Part shown: positions 54,173 to 63,782 of the stretch, in pieces
How positions within the stretch are numbered: position 1 is the first letter of the stretch
Layout: each line of letters starts with the position of its first letter
Origin: Maribacter algarum (ex Zhang et al. 2020)
Lineage (GTDB): Bacteria; Bacteroidota; Bacteroidia; Flavobacteriales; Flavobacteriaceae
Direction: 5' to 3'
Assembly: GCF_005885635.1 (NCBI RefSeq)
Contig: NZ_VATY01000001.1
Location: forward strand, 1,178,001 to 1,242,000
DNA length: 64,000 bases
Position numbers and translations under genes: made by a program
The notes under the pieces: model-generated
Seen by the model: only the letters and a program-made list of their open reading frames with translations
Told to the model about the DNA's origin: nothing
The model's database searches: none

Positions 54173-55519
54173 CTATTTAACCTTAATAATTACGGCGTCG
54201 GATTTTCCTTTGTTCTGCAGATTTGGAAAATCATCACTTGACGTTTCACCAACCAAGATAATGCTTCCGTCTTCAGTTTCTATAGCGTCGAAACCAAAAT
54301 CAAGACCGGTTCCACCGAATGTTTTCTGCCATTCCATAGTACCCTTAGCATCTGTTTTTACCAGCCAAATGTCATTTTCTCCCGCATTCGCATTCAAGTC
54401 ATTGTTAGTGCTTTTGGAGTTTCCGGCAATAATAAAACCGCCATCTTTGCTCAAAGTAACACTTTGCCCATCCTCAAATTCGGCGCCGCCATAACTTTTA
54501 TCCCAAACTTTTTTCCCGTTGGCATTAATCTTAATCAACCAAATGTCAGATGCTCCATTATTTTTGGAAACATCAGCATCATGGCTAAATGAATTTCCTG
54601 TGATGACATAACCGCCATCTGCCGTTTTCGAAACATCTTGTGCTCTTTCAATCCCTGTCCCTCCAAAAGAACCTTCCCAAACTAAATTGCCCTTATCATC
54701 AACTTTAACCACCCAGAAATCGTAACTGCCTCGAGAATTTGCAATGTCAAAATCATTACTTTCTGTAAATCCAGCCATGACATATCCGCCATCATCGGCT
54801 CGGACTACCGAATGGGCACGGTCATTATTTGTTCCGCCAAAATATCCTCGCCACTCCACCTTAGCTTTGGCATCTATTTTTGTTCCCCAAAATTCTCCTA
54901 CCCCATGCGCCGTAATTGAATTTCTTTTTTCAGTATTGCCATCTGCTCTTGCCGAAGTGATGTCTAAAAATCCAACGAAAAATAATCCGCCGTCTTCTGT
55001 TTCCAGAAGGTCGTAGGAATGATCATGTCCTGAAAAACCGAAACTTTTTTCCCACTCTATATTTCCTGAGGCATCTAGCTTTAGAATCCAATTATCGTGA
55101 AATCCTTTGTTTACGGTTCCGTCACCGTCACTACTCATTGCATATCCTGTTAGAGCATATCCCCCATCTTGTGTTTGCACTAAACTTTGTCCACGGTCAT
55201 CTTTACTTCCGCCATAGGTTTTGCTCCATTGTACATTTCCCGATTCATCTAGCTTTAACAGCCAATAGTCATTAACCGCGGTAGTTTTTCCATTCAAATC
55301 ACCATCTGTACTATTTGAAAAACCTAAAACCGCAAAACCTCCATCAGTAGTAGAAATAATAGCTCTAGCGGTATCTTCTTCTGAACCGCCAAAGTTTTGC
55401 ATCCAATCTACCTCTCCTAAAAATGTTGTTTTCTGAATTTCTCCTATACCTTCAACATCTGAATCTTTAGTGCAGCTAAAGGCAAAAAATAGAATGACTA
55501 TGCATATAAATTTCTTCAA
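54173..55519 (-). CDS. Lipoprotein with about six repeated propeller-like units
   Basis: A 448-residue protein with a lipoprotein signal ending FAFSC. It then carries six or seven repeats of about 60 residues of the form W-x-K-(S/T)-(F/Y)-G-G ... DGGY-(V/A) ... WI-(L/V)-K-(L/V)-D, as in KTYGGSKDDRGQSLVQ and SFGGTGIERAQDVSKT. This is likely a beta-propeller surface protein. It follows the choice-of-anchor B gene by 2 bp; the pair probably forms an operon. Function unknown. Confidence 0.8.
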   Translation of the reverse strand: MKKFICIVILFFAFSCTKDSDVEGIGEIQKTTFLGEVDWMQNFGGSEEDTARAIISTTDGGFAVLGFSNSTDGDLNGKTTAVNDYWLLKLDESGNVQWSKTYGGSKDDRGQSLVQTQDGGYALTGYAMSSDGDGTVNKGFHDNWILKLDASGNIEWEKSFGFSGHDHSYDLLETEDGGLFFVGFLDITSARADGNTEKRNSITAHGVGEFWGTKIDAKAKVEWRGYFGGTNNDRAHSVVRADDGGYVMAGFTESNDFDIANSRGSYDFWVVKVDDKGNLVWEGSFGGTGIERAQDVSKTADGGYVITGNSFSHDADVSKNNGASDIWLIKINANGKKVWDKSYGGAEFEDGQSVTLSKDGGFIIAGNSKSTNNDLNANAGENDIWLVKTDAKGTMEWQKTFGGTGLDFGFDAIETEDGSIILVGETSSDDFPNLQNKGKSDAVIIKVK

Positions 55520-55521
55520 TC

Positions 55522-56754
55522 TTAATTTGATTTTCTAATGATAAACAATCCGGCATTGATATCGCTTACTACTATTTTTCCGCTCTCAAAATATGGGTAA
55601 ACACTCCATACCCCCGAAAACTGAGCTCTGTCTGAGGAGATAAAAGTATCGAAGAACCCTGATTCTGATATTGATTTGTTTGCAACTCCTGAAATATCCA
55701 AAACACGCACTCCTGCAGTATAATTAGCCAAAAAGTACTCATTTCCTTTTACATAACCATTGTGGTCAATGGCACTGGTTGTTCCTAAATAGGTGTCATG
55801 TTCAACAGGATTGTCTAAATCGGAAAAATCGAATACCAAAGTTCTTGATTTAAATCCGCGCTCCACTTCATCCAATTCATCTCCTAATAAAAAATACCGT
55901 TGGTCTTCAGTAAACCAACCTTGATGCGTGTACTCAATATTTGGATAACGAACAGAGGAAATAAATCGAGGGGCTTCCTTATCGGTAACATCCGCAATTA
56001 TAACAACGTCCTCATTTGCACCGACATAAATTTCTCTTCCCGTATAATCAGAATCAGGGCCGTTATACGTTATAACTTGGGCATCGTGAGAATAGCCATT
56101 GTCAGCATAGCCCCCTGTAGCCTGTGGGTTTTTAGGGTCTTGAATATTAATGAAATGAGCTCCACCACGAAATGCATCATCGCGAGCCGTTCCTACTACA
56201 TAAGCAAAGCCCGTATCTTCATTGATGACTATATTATGGGCATTTCCAAAACCCGTATATCTTGCATCAGCCTGAAAAGTGACAGGTGGATTATCAACAT
56301 TCCGCAATTTGGTCAGGTCTAAAACTTGCATACCGTGTCCAGGGGCTTCTGATACTATAAAGGCATGATCTTTATAAACTTTTACATCCCGCCAGGAAAT
56401 TGGATCTCCTGCGGAGGGCAGTTTTCCCAAATAAATCAGGTTTTCCTCATCAGAAATATCCACAAAAGCCGTCCCGTTGTCAAGTCCCATTATCGCATAT
56501 TCCTTTCCAGTTGTTGCATCTGTCCAGCCCCAGCTATCATTACCTGATTGTGCGCCAAAATCCTCTAAAGAAATTCGACCAATAAAATCATACCCATCGC
56601 AAGGGTAAGTTCCAGCCAAACCATTTTCACATGGGGTTACATTGGAAAGCAATGGAGTTTCAATATCAGGGCCGTCGTTCATAGTTGGACTTTCATCAAT
56701 TGTGCATCCGATTAAAAGTAATAGGGAGAGACCTAGGAAAACAGATTTTTTCAT
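55522..56754 (-). CDS. Choice-of-anchor B family lipoprotein (LVIVD repeats)
   Basis: A 410-residue protein with a lipoprotein signal ending LLIGC. The region GWTDATTGKEYAIMGLDNGTAFVDISDEENL and later HNIVINEDTGFAYVVG, VVIIADVTDKEAPRFIS and VRVLDISG are LVIVD-type propeller repeats of the choice-of-anchor B family. Such proteins are surface-exposed; ligands are not known. Confidence 0.88.
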   Translation of the reverse strand: MKKSVFLGLSLLLLIGCTIDESPTMNDGPDIETPLLSNVTPCENGLAGTYPCDGYDFIGRISLEDFGAQSGNDSWGWTDATTGKEYAIMGLDNGTAFVDISDEENLIYLGKLPSAGDPISWRDVKVYKDHAFIVSEAPGHGMQVLDLTKLRNVDNPPVTFQADARYTGFGNAHNIVINEDTGFAYVVGTARDDAFRGGAHFINIQDPKNPQATGGYADNGYSHDAQVITYNGPDSDYTGREIYVGANEDVVIIADVTDKEAPRFISSVRYPNIEYTHQGWFTEDQRYFLLGDELDEVERGFKSRTLVFDFSDLDNPVEHDTYLGTTSAIDHNGYVKGNEYFLANYTAGVRVLDISGVANKSISESGFFDTFISSDRAQFSGVWSVYPYFESGKIVVSDINAGLFIIRKSN

Positions 56755-56869
56755 TGTGTTTTTTATTTAATTCAGCAAAGATAAAGGATATCAGATTCCA
56801 TTACCATTAAAGCCAATCATAACTACAACAGTTTAATTCATATTAACCCTACGAAAGATTGGATATTTA

Positions 56870-56899
56870 TTGTCCCTTACTGTAATACTTCTACTTTTG
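56870..56899 (+). promoter_or_regulatory. thiL promoter
   Basis: TTG (56870-56872), 19 bp, TACTTTTG (56892-56899): full consensus. The ATG at 56904 is only 4 bp beyond, so the transcript is probably leaderless. Confidence 0.8.
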
Positions 56900-56903
56900 C
56901 AAT

Positions 56904-57953
56904 ATGCTAGAAGATAAAAATCAGGAGCGGACTTCTCTGGAAAAATTGGGTGAATTTGGACTTATAGACCATTTGACAAAAGAATTTACCATGCAACATG
57001 AATCAACCTTAAAAGGTATTGGTGACGATGCTGCTATTCTTGATTTCAAAGACAAGAAAACGGTGTTATCAACGGACTTGCTTATCGAAGGCGTTCATTT
57101 TGATCTTAGTTATGTGCCATTAAAGCATTTGGGCTACAAAGCGGTAGTTGTAAATCTATCGGACATTTACGCCATGAATGCAACGGCTACCCAGATTACC
57201 GTTTCGATTGCGGTATCCAATCGTTTTCCTTTGGAAGCAATCGAGGAATTATATGCAGGGATCGCATTAGCCTGTAAGAAATTTAAAGTTGATTTGATTG
57301 GTGGCGACACAACTTCTTCAACCACCGGATTACTAATAAGCGTAACGGCCATTGGCGAAGCCAATGAAAAAAATATCGCTTTTAGAAAAGGAACTAAGCC
57401 AAATGACTTGCTGGTTGTAACAGGTGATTTAGGAGGGGCCTATATGGGACTGCAAGTTTTGGAACGCGAAAAGGAGGTTTTTAAAGTCAATCCGAACAGT
57501 CAACCTGATTTGGAACCCTATTCATATATCGTTGAGCGTCAACTTAAGCCAGAAGCACGAAAAGATATTTCAGGATTATTACAGGTTCTGGGAGTTCAAC
57601 CTACTTCAATGATTGATATTAGTGACGGACTGTCATCTGAAATTCTACACCTGTGTAAAAACAGTGAAGTTGGTTGTAATTTGTTCGAGGAGAAAATTCC
57701 TTTGGATCCAACGGTTATATCAGCTTGTGAGGAATTCAATATTGACAGCACAATGGTAGCCTTAAGTGGTGGTGAAGATTATGAGTTACTCTTTACGGTG
57801 GACCAAAAAGACTTTGAAAAGATAAAAGGAAATCCGAATCTATCAATTATTGGTCATATGACCGATGCTTCTGAAGGCGCCCATTTGATTACCAGAGCCA
57901 ATACCAAGATTCCGTTGACGGCTCAGGGGTGGAACTCCTTCAAATCAGAATAG
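56904..57953 (+). CDS. thiL: Thiamine-monophosphate kinase
   Basis: Phosphorylates thiamine monophosphate to the pyrophosphate cofactor. A 349-residue PurM-fold protein: GIGDDAAIL near 39-47, LSTDLLIEGVHFDL, VVNLSDIYAMNATATQ, LIGGDTTSS, MIDISDGLSSEILHLC and LSGGEDYELLFTV are the ThiL signatures. The N-terminal TSLEKLGEFGLIDHLT is conserved in flavobacterial ThiL and supports ATG 56904 despite its closeness to the promoter. Confidence 0.96.
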   Translation: MLEDKNQERTSLEKLGEFGLIDHLTKEFTMQHESTLKGIGDDAAILDFKDKKTVLSTDLLIEGVHFDLSYVPLKHLGYKAVVVNLSDIYAMNATATQITVSIAVSNRFPLEAIEELYAGIALACKKFKVDLIGGDTTSSTTGLLISVTAIGEANEKNIAFRKGTKPNDLLVVTGDLGGAYMGLQVLEREKEVFKVNPNSQPDLEPYSYIVERQLKPEARKDISGLLQVLGVQPTSMIDISDGLSSEILHLCKNSEVGCNLFEEKIPLDPTVISACEEFNIDSTMVALSGGEDYELLFTVDQKDFEKIKGNPNLSIIGHMTDASEGAHLITRANTKIPLTAQGWNSFKSE

Positions 57954-58010
57954 CCTTTTTTCGAATCTCTAAGAAATGATTAGCTTGTACTTATAAGTGC
58001 TAACTATTTT

Positions 58011-59141
58011 ATGGAATCTATTTTAAATGCAGGTTTGGGAATTGGAGTTCTTATGTTCCTCCTACTGCTTTTCAAAAAACCAAAAAAGTCCGAAGATTAT
58101 CTCTTTCTTTCTTGGATTGTTATCACTCTTTTGCAGATTGTCTTCTCTCTTATTACCATTTATTATTTTGAATTAAAGGGAATATGGGCCATTCTCGGGT
58201 TCGGTCTTCCATTGCTTGGAGCTCCCCTTCTTTTTATATATATACTAATTCTTACAGGTCATTCAATTTCATGGAAAACCTTTATTGGTCATTTGTGTGT
58301 TTATCCTATCTATGTTTTATTGCTTTTAATTTTTCAGGAAACCTATTCCATGGAAATAGTAGCTTCTAACGGATTTCTGGACTTATCTGACAGTTCAAAT
58401 ATCTGGACAAATTATTATGCTATTCCCATGGCAATTTCAGGATTGATTTATTTCATATGGAATTTGACACTTCTAAGAACACACAGAGAAAAGATAGTCA
58501 ACCTATTTTCATTTAAAGAACGTATCAATTTAAAGTGGTTGGACTACATCGTGTATTCTTATCTTATTTTGTTTGTCTTAGCTTCTTTTCTGATTTTTGG
58601 GTCCATTCACTTTCAGTTATTCTCTATGAAAAGTGCTTTTGCCTTGGTGGGCATATTGCTATGTCTAATGCTACTAGTTTTTGGGTTTTATGGTTTTAGA
58701 CAAACCGCTATCTTTTCAAATAGGGAGATGGCTAAACCCATAGCGCCGTCTGGCATATCAAAAGCATCATATGCAAAATCAGGATTAGATGAGGAAAGGA
58801 TTAAAGACTTGGCAAAAACACTGTCAAACCATATGGAGACAACAAGTCCTTACTTAAATGAGGACTTAAATTTAAAAAATCTCTCTGCGGAATGTGGTAT
58901 ACAGCAAACTCATATTTCGCAAGTCATAAACCAACATTTCAAAATGAACTTTTATGACTTTATAAATCAGTACCGCATTGAGGAAACCAAAAAAAGACTG
59001 AGCTCCTCGGACTTCGACCATTTATCGGTTCTTGGAATTGCCTTTGAGTGCGGATTTAAATCAAAATCTTCCTTTAACCGATACTTCAAAAAGTATACTG
59101 GTGTTTCTCCCTCTGAATTCAAGAAAAAACAAACAAAATAG
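58011..59141 (+). CDS. Membrane-anchored AraC-family regulator
   Basis: A 376-residue protein with about seven hydrophobic segments in residues 5-235 and an AraC-type DNA-binding domain at about 280-373 (LKNLSAECGIQQTHISQVIN, LGIAFECGFKSKSSFNRYFKKYTGVSPSEF). The 7TM-plus-HTH layout is common in Bacteroidota and implies direct membrane sensing. It lies 57 bp after thiL; its likely targets are the two genes downstream (inference). Confidence 0.92.
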   Translation: MESILNAGLGIGVLMFLLLLFKKPKKSEDYLFLSWIVITLLQIVFSLITIYYFELKGIWAILGFGLPLLGAPLLFIYILILTGHSISWKTFIGHLCVYPIYVLLLLIFQETYSMEIVASNGFLDLSDSSNIWTNYYAIPMAISGLIYFIWNLTLLRTHREKIVNLFSFKERINLKWLDYIVYSYLILFVLASFLIFGSIHFQLFSMKSAFALVGILLCLMLLVFGFYGFRQTAIFSNREMAKPIAPSGISKASYAKSGLDEERIKDLAKTLSNHMETTSPYLNEDLNLKNLSAECGIQQTHISQVINQHFKMNFYDFINQYRIEETKKRLSSSDFDHLSVLGIAFECGFKSKSSFNRYFKKYTGVSPSEFKKKQTK

Positions 59142-59209
59142 GTTCAGCCAATCGGTTGGGTCGCCAATAGCAGCTCTTTATTCAATATTTGTGCAAAACC
59201 TCAAATAAA

Positions 59210-59884
59210 ATGGAAGAGTATACACTGATACACAAAATAAACATTGTAGTTCATGTTATTTCCGGTTCCTTGGCACTAATTCTAGCAATCATAGCGATGG
59301 CAGTTCGGAAAGGCGGAAAAACTCATAACCGGAGCGGGCAAATATTCCTCCTTCTTGTGACATTTGTAATAGCTACGGGTTTAATAGGTGTATTTGTTTT
59401 TAAGGTAAATACCTTTTTATTGGTGATAACCCTTTTAAGCGGATATGAAGCCTTTTCGGGATATCGGATTTTGAAATTAAAATCAAACACTCCAAAACTT
59501 TTAGACATTCTTGTAGCTTTACTAACGATGGCTTCTGGAATTTACTTTCTCTACTACTTCGAATCTATAGGAATGTATTGGTCCCCTGTAATTATTTACA
59601 GTACTATAGGAACTTTGTTCTTATTAATAACCTATGATTTTTTACGATACGTGATTCCCGCTAAACGATATAGAAGAATGTGGCTCTACGAACATATATA
59701 TAAGATGATAGCTGCCTTCACCGCATTATTATCCGCTTTTGTTGGCACAGTATTACCTCAGTATCATCCTTATAGTCAGTTTCTCCCATCTATTTTTGGT
59801 ACCATGTTGGCCATCGCTTTTATCGTGTATTTTTACAGAAAAAATAATAGCGCAAGAAATGAAGCTCCTCAAAAAAATAGCTAA
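59210..59884 (+). CDS. Multi-span membrane protein of unknown function
   Basis: A 224-residue protein with about seven hydrophobic segments (INIVVHVISGSLALILAIIA, IFLLLVTFVIATGLIGVFVF and others). The histidine near residue 14 and the KTHNRSGQIF segment recall DUF2306-type membrane proteins, but this is not secure. I chose ATG 59210 rather than the earlier in-frame alternative start at 59189. Its 3' end overlaps the alpha/beta-hydrolase gene by 26 bp. Confidence 0.7.
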   Translation: MEEYTLIHKINIVVHVISGSLALILAIIAMAVRKGGKTHNRSGQIFLLLVTFVIATGLIGVFVFKVNTFLLVITLLSGYEAFSGYRILKLKSNTPKLLDILVALLTMASGIYFLYYFESIGMYWSPVIIYSTIGTLFLLITYDFLRYVIPAKRYRRMWLYEHIYKMIAAFTALLSAFVGTVLPQYHPYSQFLPSIFGTMLAIAFIVYFYRKNNSARNEAPQKNS

Positions 59885-60890
59885 AGTTTTAGGTATATCT
59901 CTTTCAATCATATTAGTCGGCTGCGCATCAGTCCCGAAACTATCCAAAGCAGAAAAAGAAATTATTTCAGAAGTTGTAAAAACACCAATTCCTGAGATCA
60001 TACAAGGAGAAACAGGTTTTGCAAATTCAGGAAAACACCAAATATGGTTTGAAAGTATTCGTCCAAAAATTGAAAACAAAGGCGCAGTTGTCCTTATTAT
60101 GGGTAACGGAAACGATGCCCTGACCTGGCCCCCTCAATTTATTTCTAGTCTAGTCGGCAATGGTTATCAAGTCATTCGTTATGACCACCGTGGAACAGGT
60201 TTATCTATATCAGAAGAAAAATGGAAAAAGAAAAAAGCCTATTCATTAAATGATATGGCAGGCGATATTATTTCCATATTAGATGTGCTGAAGATTAAAA
60301 AGGCCCATATTGTAGGTATTTCCATGGGAGGTATGATCGGTCAAATCGTGGCGATAGAAAATCCGGAGAGAACCATAAGTTTAACTTCAATCATGTCCTC
60401 TGGTGATCCAATGGATCCAACTTTACCGCAAATGTCAAATGAAATTGTACCTGAAATGATATCAGCCATTTTCAAACATGGATTTTTCGGAGGCAAAAAA
60501 GGGCAAGTCCAACGCCAAATAATTCAAAAACGGATATTGATGGGTAAGGCCACTGGAGAAATTGATATTCGAACTATGGCACAAACGTCATTATATAATT
60601 TGAAAAAACGAGAGGGGTATAAGTTAATGTCAGCACGTCATCATTATAATGCTATTTTGAATTCATCCTCTAGGTATGTTCAACTAAGTCAGATTAAGAT
60701 TCCAACTTTAATCATTCATGGTCGTGAAGATCCAGTAATACCTATTCTTCACAGTGAAAAATTGGCGAAAATCATTCCAAATGCAGAAACCCTGTGGGTC
60801 AATAATATGGGGCATGATTTACCTGACGGTAAAATCATTGAAATTACCAAAATGATGCTTTTAAATTTTGAGCGAGCCTCTTCTGAGTAA
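59859..60890 (+). CDS. Alpha/beta-hydrolase lipoprotein
   Basis: A 343-residue protein with a lipoprotein signal ending IILVGC. The nucleophile elbow is GISMGGMIGQ (Ser in GxSxG), acid residue in IHGREDPVIP, and catalytic His in NNMGHDLPDG; LIMGNGNDALTW is the oxyanion-hole region. The triad is intact. Substrate unknown. I chose ATG 59859, which gives the lipoprotein signal; the longer frame from 59739 would overlap the previous gene by 146 bp. Probably co-transcribed with the membrane protein before it. Confidence 0.88.
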   Translation: MKLLKKIAKVLGISLSIILVGCASVPKLSKAEKEIISEVVKTPIPEIIQGETGFANSGKHQIWFESIRPKIENKGAVVLIMGNGNDALTWPPQFISSLVGNGYQVIRYDHRGTGLSISEEKWKKKKAYSLNDMAGDIISILDVLKIKKAHIVGISMGGMIGQIVAIENPERTISLTSIMSSGDPMDPTLPQMSNEIVPEMISAIFKHGFFGGKKGQVQRQIIQKRILMGKATGEIDIRTMAQTSLYNLKKREGYKLMSARHHYNAILNSSSRYVQLSQIKIPTLIIHGREDPVIPILHSEKLAKIIPNAETLWVNNMGHDLPDGKIIEITKMMLLNFERASSE

Positions 60891-60894
60891 ATGA

Positions 60895-60928
60895 CAAAAA
60901 AAGACCCCGGTCATCTGCGGGGTTATTT
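60895..60928 (+). terminator. Weak intrinsic terminator after the hydrolase gene
   Basis: ACCCCG (60904-60909) pairs with CGGGGT (60918-60923), preceded by an A-run and followed by TTATTT. The T-tract is short. Confidence 0.6.
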
Positions 60929-61156
60929 CAGCCAACAACTTTGTAAACAAAAAAGTTTCGCAAAGCTGGGCTTGAATAAAAAAATTCCCAAAAATTAAGC
61001 GTAATCCTTTCTAACTGTTGTGGGGCGAACGACAGGCAAGAGTAGTGGAGTTGACTTAGATTTCTGGGAATAAAAGTTGAATTCCAATTTGTATTTGAGA
61101 TTAGAATTCGTTTGCCAAAGCATAGTAGATGCTAGACCCGAAATTTCCGGATAGCA

Positions 61157-61375
61157 TTATGCAGCATGCTCTGCTGCTCTATGTCTTTTTTGATATATAG
61201 TTTCCAAGGTTTTATTGATATCCTGCAATTCAGGTGTCAAAGTTGATAAATTTCCGCTAACATCGGTAGTAACTTCTTTGCCACAGTGAATGCACTTGTA
61301 CTCTTTGATGTGAAGAGTAACTTTTTTTGAAACGGAGTAGTGATGTCCGAAAAGGTTACAAAATACTTTTTTCAT
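61157..61375 (-). CDS. Small zinc-ribbon-like protein
   Basis: A 72-residue protein. Cysteine and histidine pairs in VFCNLFGHHY and YKCIHCGKEVT suggest a metal-binding ribbon; the rest is helical and charged. Single gene in a sparsely coded stretch (60929-61715). The gap before it (60929-61156) holds nothing I can recognise. Confidence 0.55.
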   Translation of the reverse strand: MKKVFCNLFGHHYSVSKKVTLHIKEYKCIHCGKEVTTDVSGNLSTLTPELQDINKTLETIYQKRHRAAEHAA

Positions 61376-61715
61376 GCTTGTAGGTTTTACAAAACGCTTT
61401 CATGATTTGGGACAGGAAAACATTTTAATGCGATTTGGGTCAATTGTCTAGTGGTCTATTAAAACACCTAGGCATAAAGAACGTAGGCTTTTCATTTTTT
61501 ATTGGACTACTTCGTCGTTTCGAACCGTATTTTCGATGAACTGCATTTTTTTCGACAAACGGATTATTTTGCAAGACAAGTAACCTACTCTTTACTCGAT
61601 TAACTAACTTGTTCATTATCAATTATTTCAAAAATTCAAAGAGAAGCTTAATGCATTTTTATCTCTGAAAACTAGTGAAAACAATTTTGCTATCTTTCCG
61701 ACCTAGTATCGATTC
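61376..61715. other. Intergenic stretch without a supported gene
   Basis: About 340 bp. A 60-codon minus-strand frame (61440-61622) has a basic, low-complexity product and no clear promoter or ribosome site, so I do not call it. A TATCTTTC -7-like box at 61691-61698 is a candidate brnQ promoter element; no TTG is seen at the matching -33 distance. Confidence 0.4.
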
Positions 61716-63017
61716 ATGAACCAAACTAAAGAAACACTCGTAACTGCTTTCGCACTTTTCTCACTCTTTTTTGGTGCAGGTAACTTATTGTTACCTCCTC
61801 TTTTAGGATACAATGCAGGAGAAGATTGGCTATGGGTAACCTTTGGGTTTATGATTACCGCTGTAGTGATTCCCATTTTGGGTATTCTGGCACATGCTAG
61901 ATTGCAAGGCACCATGTTTGACTTTGGCAAAAAGGTGTCACCGGCCTTTAGTACGATCTATTGTATCATCGTCTACCTCATTTCAATCACCATCCCTTCG
62001 CCTCGTACGGCTTCTGCCACGCACGAGATTGCGATTCATCCTGCTTTTGGTACTAGTCCGTTGTTGACAAGTAGTATTTATTTTGCCCTGGTACTGGTAT
62101 TTGTTTTGAATCGTTCTAGAATTTTAAGCTTTATCGGAAAGTTCTTGACTCCTATTATAGTAATCATGCTTTTCGCCGTTATCGGCATCGGATTGTTTTC
62201 TTCGGATGGATTAATGAACACCTCAACCTTTGACGCTCCAGTGGTAAGTGGTATCCTAGAAGGCTATCAAACCTTCGACGCCATAGGTGCAGTTGTAGTG
62301 GGAGCAGTTATTATCATTTCATTAAACTTAAGAGGTCATGAAACCTTTGAAGCAAAAAAGGACATCATTCGAAAATCAGGATTCATTGCAGGATTAGGTT
62401 TACTCCTTATATATGCAGGATTGATTTCTGTGGGTTCTTTCTTCGGAGCTGATATTGAAATTGACAATACGCTTAGTGGTGATATGCAAAGAGCAAATCT
62501 CCTTCGGGGAATTAGTTTGGCTTCTTTAGGGACCTTCGGAAATAAAGTCCTTAGTATTCTAATTGCTCTAGCCTGTTTTACCACCGCCGTAGGAATCGTA
62601 ACAGGAACCGCCGATTATTTCAAAGGATTATTCAAAGGTTCTCAGAAAGCCTATGTTATTACCGGAATTCTTGGTTGTGCTATTGGTGTTTTAATAGGTC
62701 AGCTAGATTTTCATTCGATAATCGTTATTGCCGTTCCGGCTTTGATGATTATCTATCCTATTACTATTGTGCTGATTTTGTTGAATGTTGTTCCTGAGAA
62801 ATTTGCTTCGGCAAAAGTTTTTAAAATGTTAGTTATAACAACCATTCTGTTTAGTATTCCTGATTTCCTAGGAACTGTTGGTTTCGGGGAAGCCGTTGCT
62901 GGAGTTCAAAATTATATTCCTTTAAGTAAGTTTAGTATGGGGTGGGTGTTGCCTGCTTTGGTTGTTTTTGCTATTTTGAATCTAGGTAGCAAAAATCAAG
63001 AGCAAACTCAGAACTAA
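61716..63017 (+). CDS. brnQ: Branched-chain amino acid carrier BrnQ
   Basis: A 433-residue cation-coupled importer of Leu, Ile and Val. About 12 hydrophobic segments; the N-terminal ALFSLFFGAGNLLLPPLLG is the family signature, followed by PSPRTASATHE. The gene is single, with a terminator at 63167-63203. Confidence 0.95.
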   Translation: MNQTKETLVTAFALFSLFFGAGNLLLPPLLGYNAGEDWLWVTFGFMITAVVIPILGILAHARLQGTMFDFGKKVSPAFSTIYCIIVYLISITIPSPRTASATHEIAIHPAFGTSPLLTSSIYFALVLVFVLNRSRILSFIGKFLTPIIVIMLFAVIGIGLFSSDGLMNTSTFDAPVVSGILEGYQTFDAIGAVVVGAVIIISLNLRGHETFEAKKDIIRKSGFIAGLGLLLIYAGLISVGSFFGADIEIDNTLSGDMQRANLLRGISLASLGTFGNKVLSILIALACFTTAVGIVTGTADYFKGLFKGSQKAYVITGILGCAIGVLIGQLDFHSIIVIAVPALMIIYPITIVLILLNVVPEKFASAKVFKMLVITTILFSIPDFLGTVGFGEAVAGVQNYIPLSKFSMGWVLPALVVFAILNLGSKNQEQTQN

Positions 63018-63020
63018 GTT

Positions 63021-63150
63021 TTTTACTTCAATTGAAAATGAATATGGTATTCATGACGAACGTCCTAACAGCCATGATATCAATTTTTTGATTCTTCAGG
63101 TTCAATCTTATTTTTAAATATGGTTCTATAAATAGTTTTACTTTGGAGGG
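63021..63150 (-). pseudogene. Decayed copy of the 3' end of the peptidase gene at 63783
   Basis: Read on the minus strand the stretch gives residues matching the C-terminus of the gene at 63783-64000: YHGC, a stop, then DVRHEYHIHFQLK against FHGCQAVRHDDHIHFQLK. The upstream part (KTIYRTIFKNKIEPEESKN against KLFIEPHLKTRLNMKNQ) is in another frame, so there is at least one frameshift. The 19-base stretch at 63022-63040 is identical to 63782-63800. It is a remnant of a duplicated gene. Confidence 0.75.
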
Positions 63151-63166
63151 TTACTTCAAAATAAAT

Positions 63167-63204
63167 AAAAAGTCAGCAACGATTTCTCAAAGCTGACTTT
63201 TTTG
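63167..63204. terminator. Bidirectional terminator between brnQ and the small secreted protein
   Basis: AAAGTCAGC (ending 63176) pairs with GCTGACTTT (63192-63200), followed by a T-run on the plus strand and, via the A-run, on the minus strand. It lies downstream of the pseudogene remnant for brnQ transcripts. Confidence 0.85.
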
Positions 63205-63225
63205 GTCAAAAAGATTCTTTCAAAT

Positions 63226-63615
63226 TTAAAACGCAGTCCCTTTTTCCCCTTCATCTGCGCCGCCTGGAACCGTCGTTTTCGGCTGCGCTTTTCTCAAACA
63301 GTTACTGTATCTCAAATACAATTTATCAACTTGGTCAATCCATCCATCAGACCCTCTTACCAAGCGTGATATTTGTAGTAAAAGCTTTTCCGCGTCTACA
63401 TTACATTTATTGATTTTACTCCAAGTACTTGCCGAACGCCGCTTAGTCAGTTCTTTTCTTATTTCCTTGAGATCGTTTTCACGGTCCTCTACAAGTAACT
63501 TTTCATGCTTTTTAGCATCCTCACAATCTGCTTCATTTAGTCCTGTACAATCCACTTGCGCGTAACCAATTGATGTCACTAATAACATACTTGCGATTAA
63601 CAATAATTTTTTCAT
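63226..63615 (-). CDS. Small secreted cysteine-containing protein
   Basis: A 129-residue protein with a signal peptide (1-~19, ending GYAQ). The mature part is helical and charged with four cysteines (DCTGLNEADCED, INKCNVDA, YSNCLRKA) that could form two disulfides, and a Gly-rich tail. No family recognised. I chose ATG 63615, two codons inside the frame, as the start of the signal peptide. It sits between an intact peptidase gene and its decayed copy. Confidence 0.65.
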   Translation of the reverse strand: MKKLLLIASMLLVTSIGYAQVDCTGLNEADCEDAKKHEKLLVEDRENDLKEIRKELTKRRSASTWSKINKCNVDAEKLLLQISRLVRGSDGWIDQVDKLYLRYSNCLRKAQPKTTVPGGADEGEKGTAF

Positions 63616-63782
63616 AATCATAAAATTTTGAGGTTAATGTTTTCATTTATCTTATCTAATTTAATGAAAAATAAATAAAATAATTTACTTTTTCCTTACA
63701 GATATTGTAAGCCGTAATTAAATGTTTAAGGACTGTAATCATTCTAATCTTCCCGATTTTTTAAATACTGTTGCATTGAGGT

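Noticed and set aside
59739-60890. Longer alpha/beta-hydrolase start at 59739
   Set aside because: It would overlap the previous gene by 146 bp and bury the lipoprotein signal; ATG 59859 gives a proper signal peptide.
61440-61622. 60-codon minus-strand frame as a gene
   Set aside because: No clear promoter, ribosome site or recognisable domain; basic low-complexity composition fits chance in an intergenic stretch.
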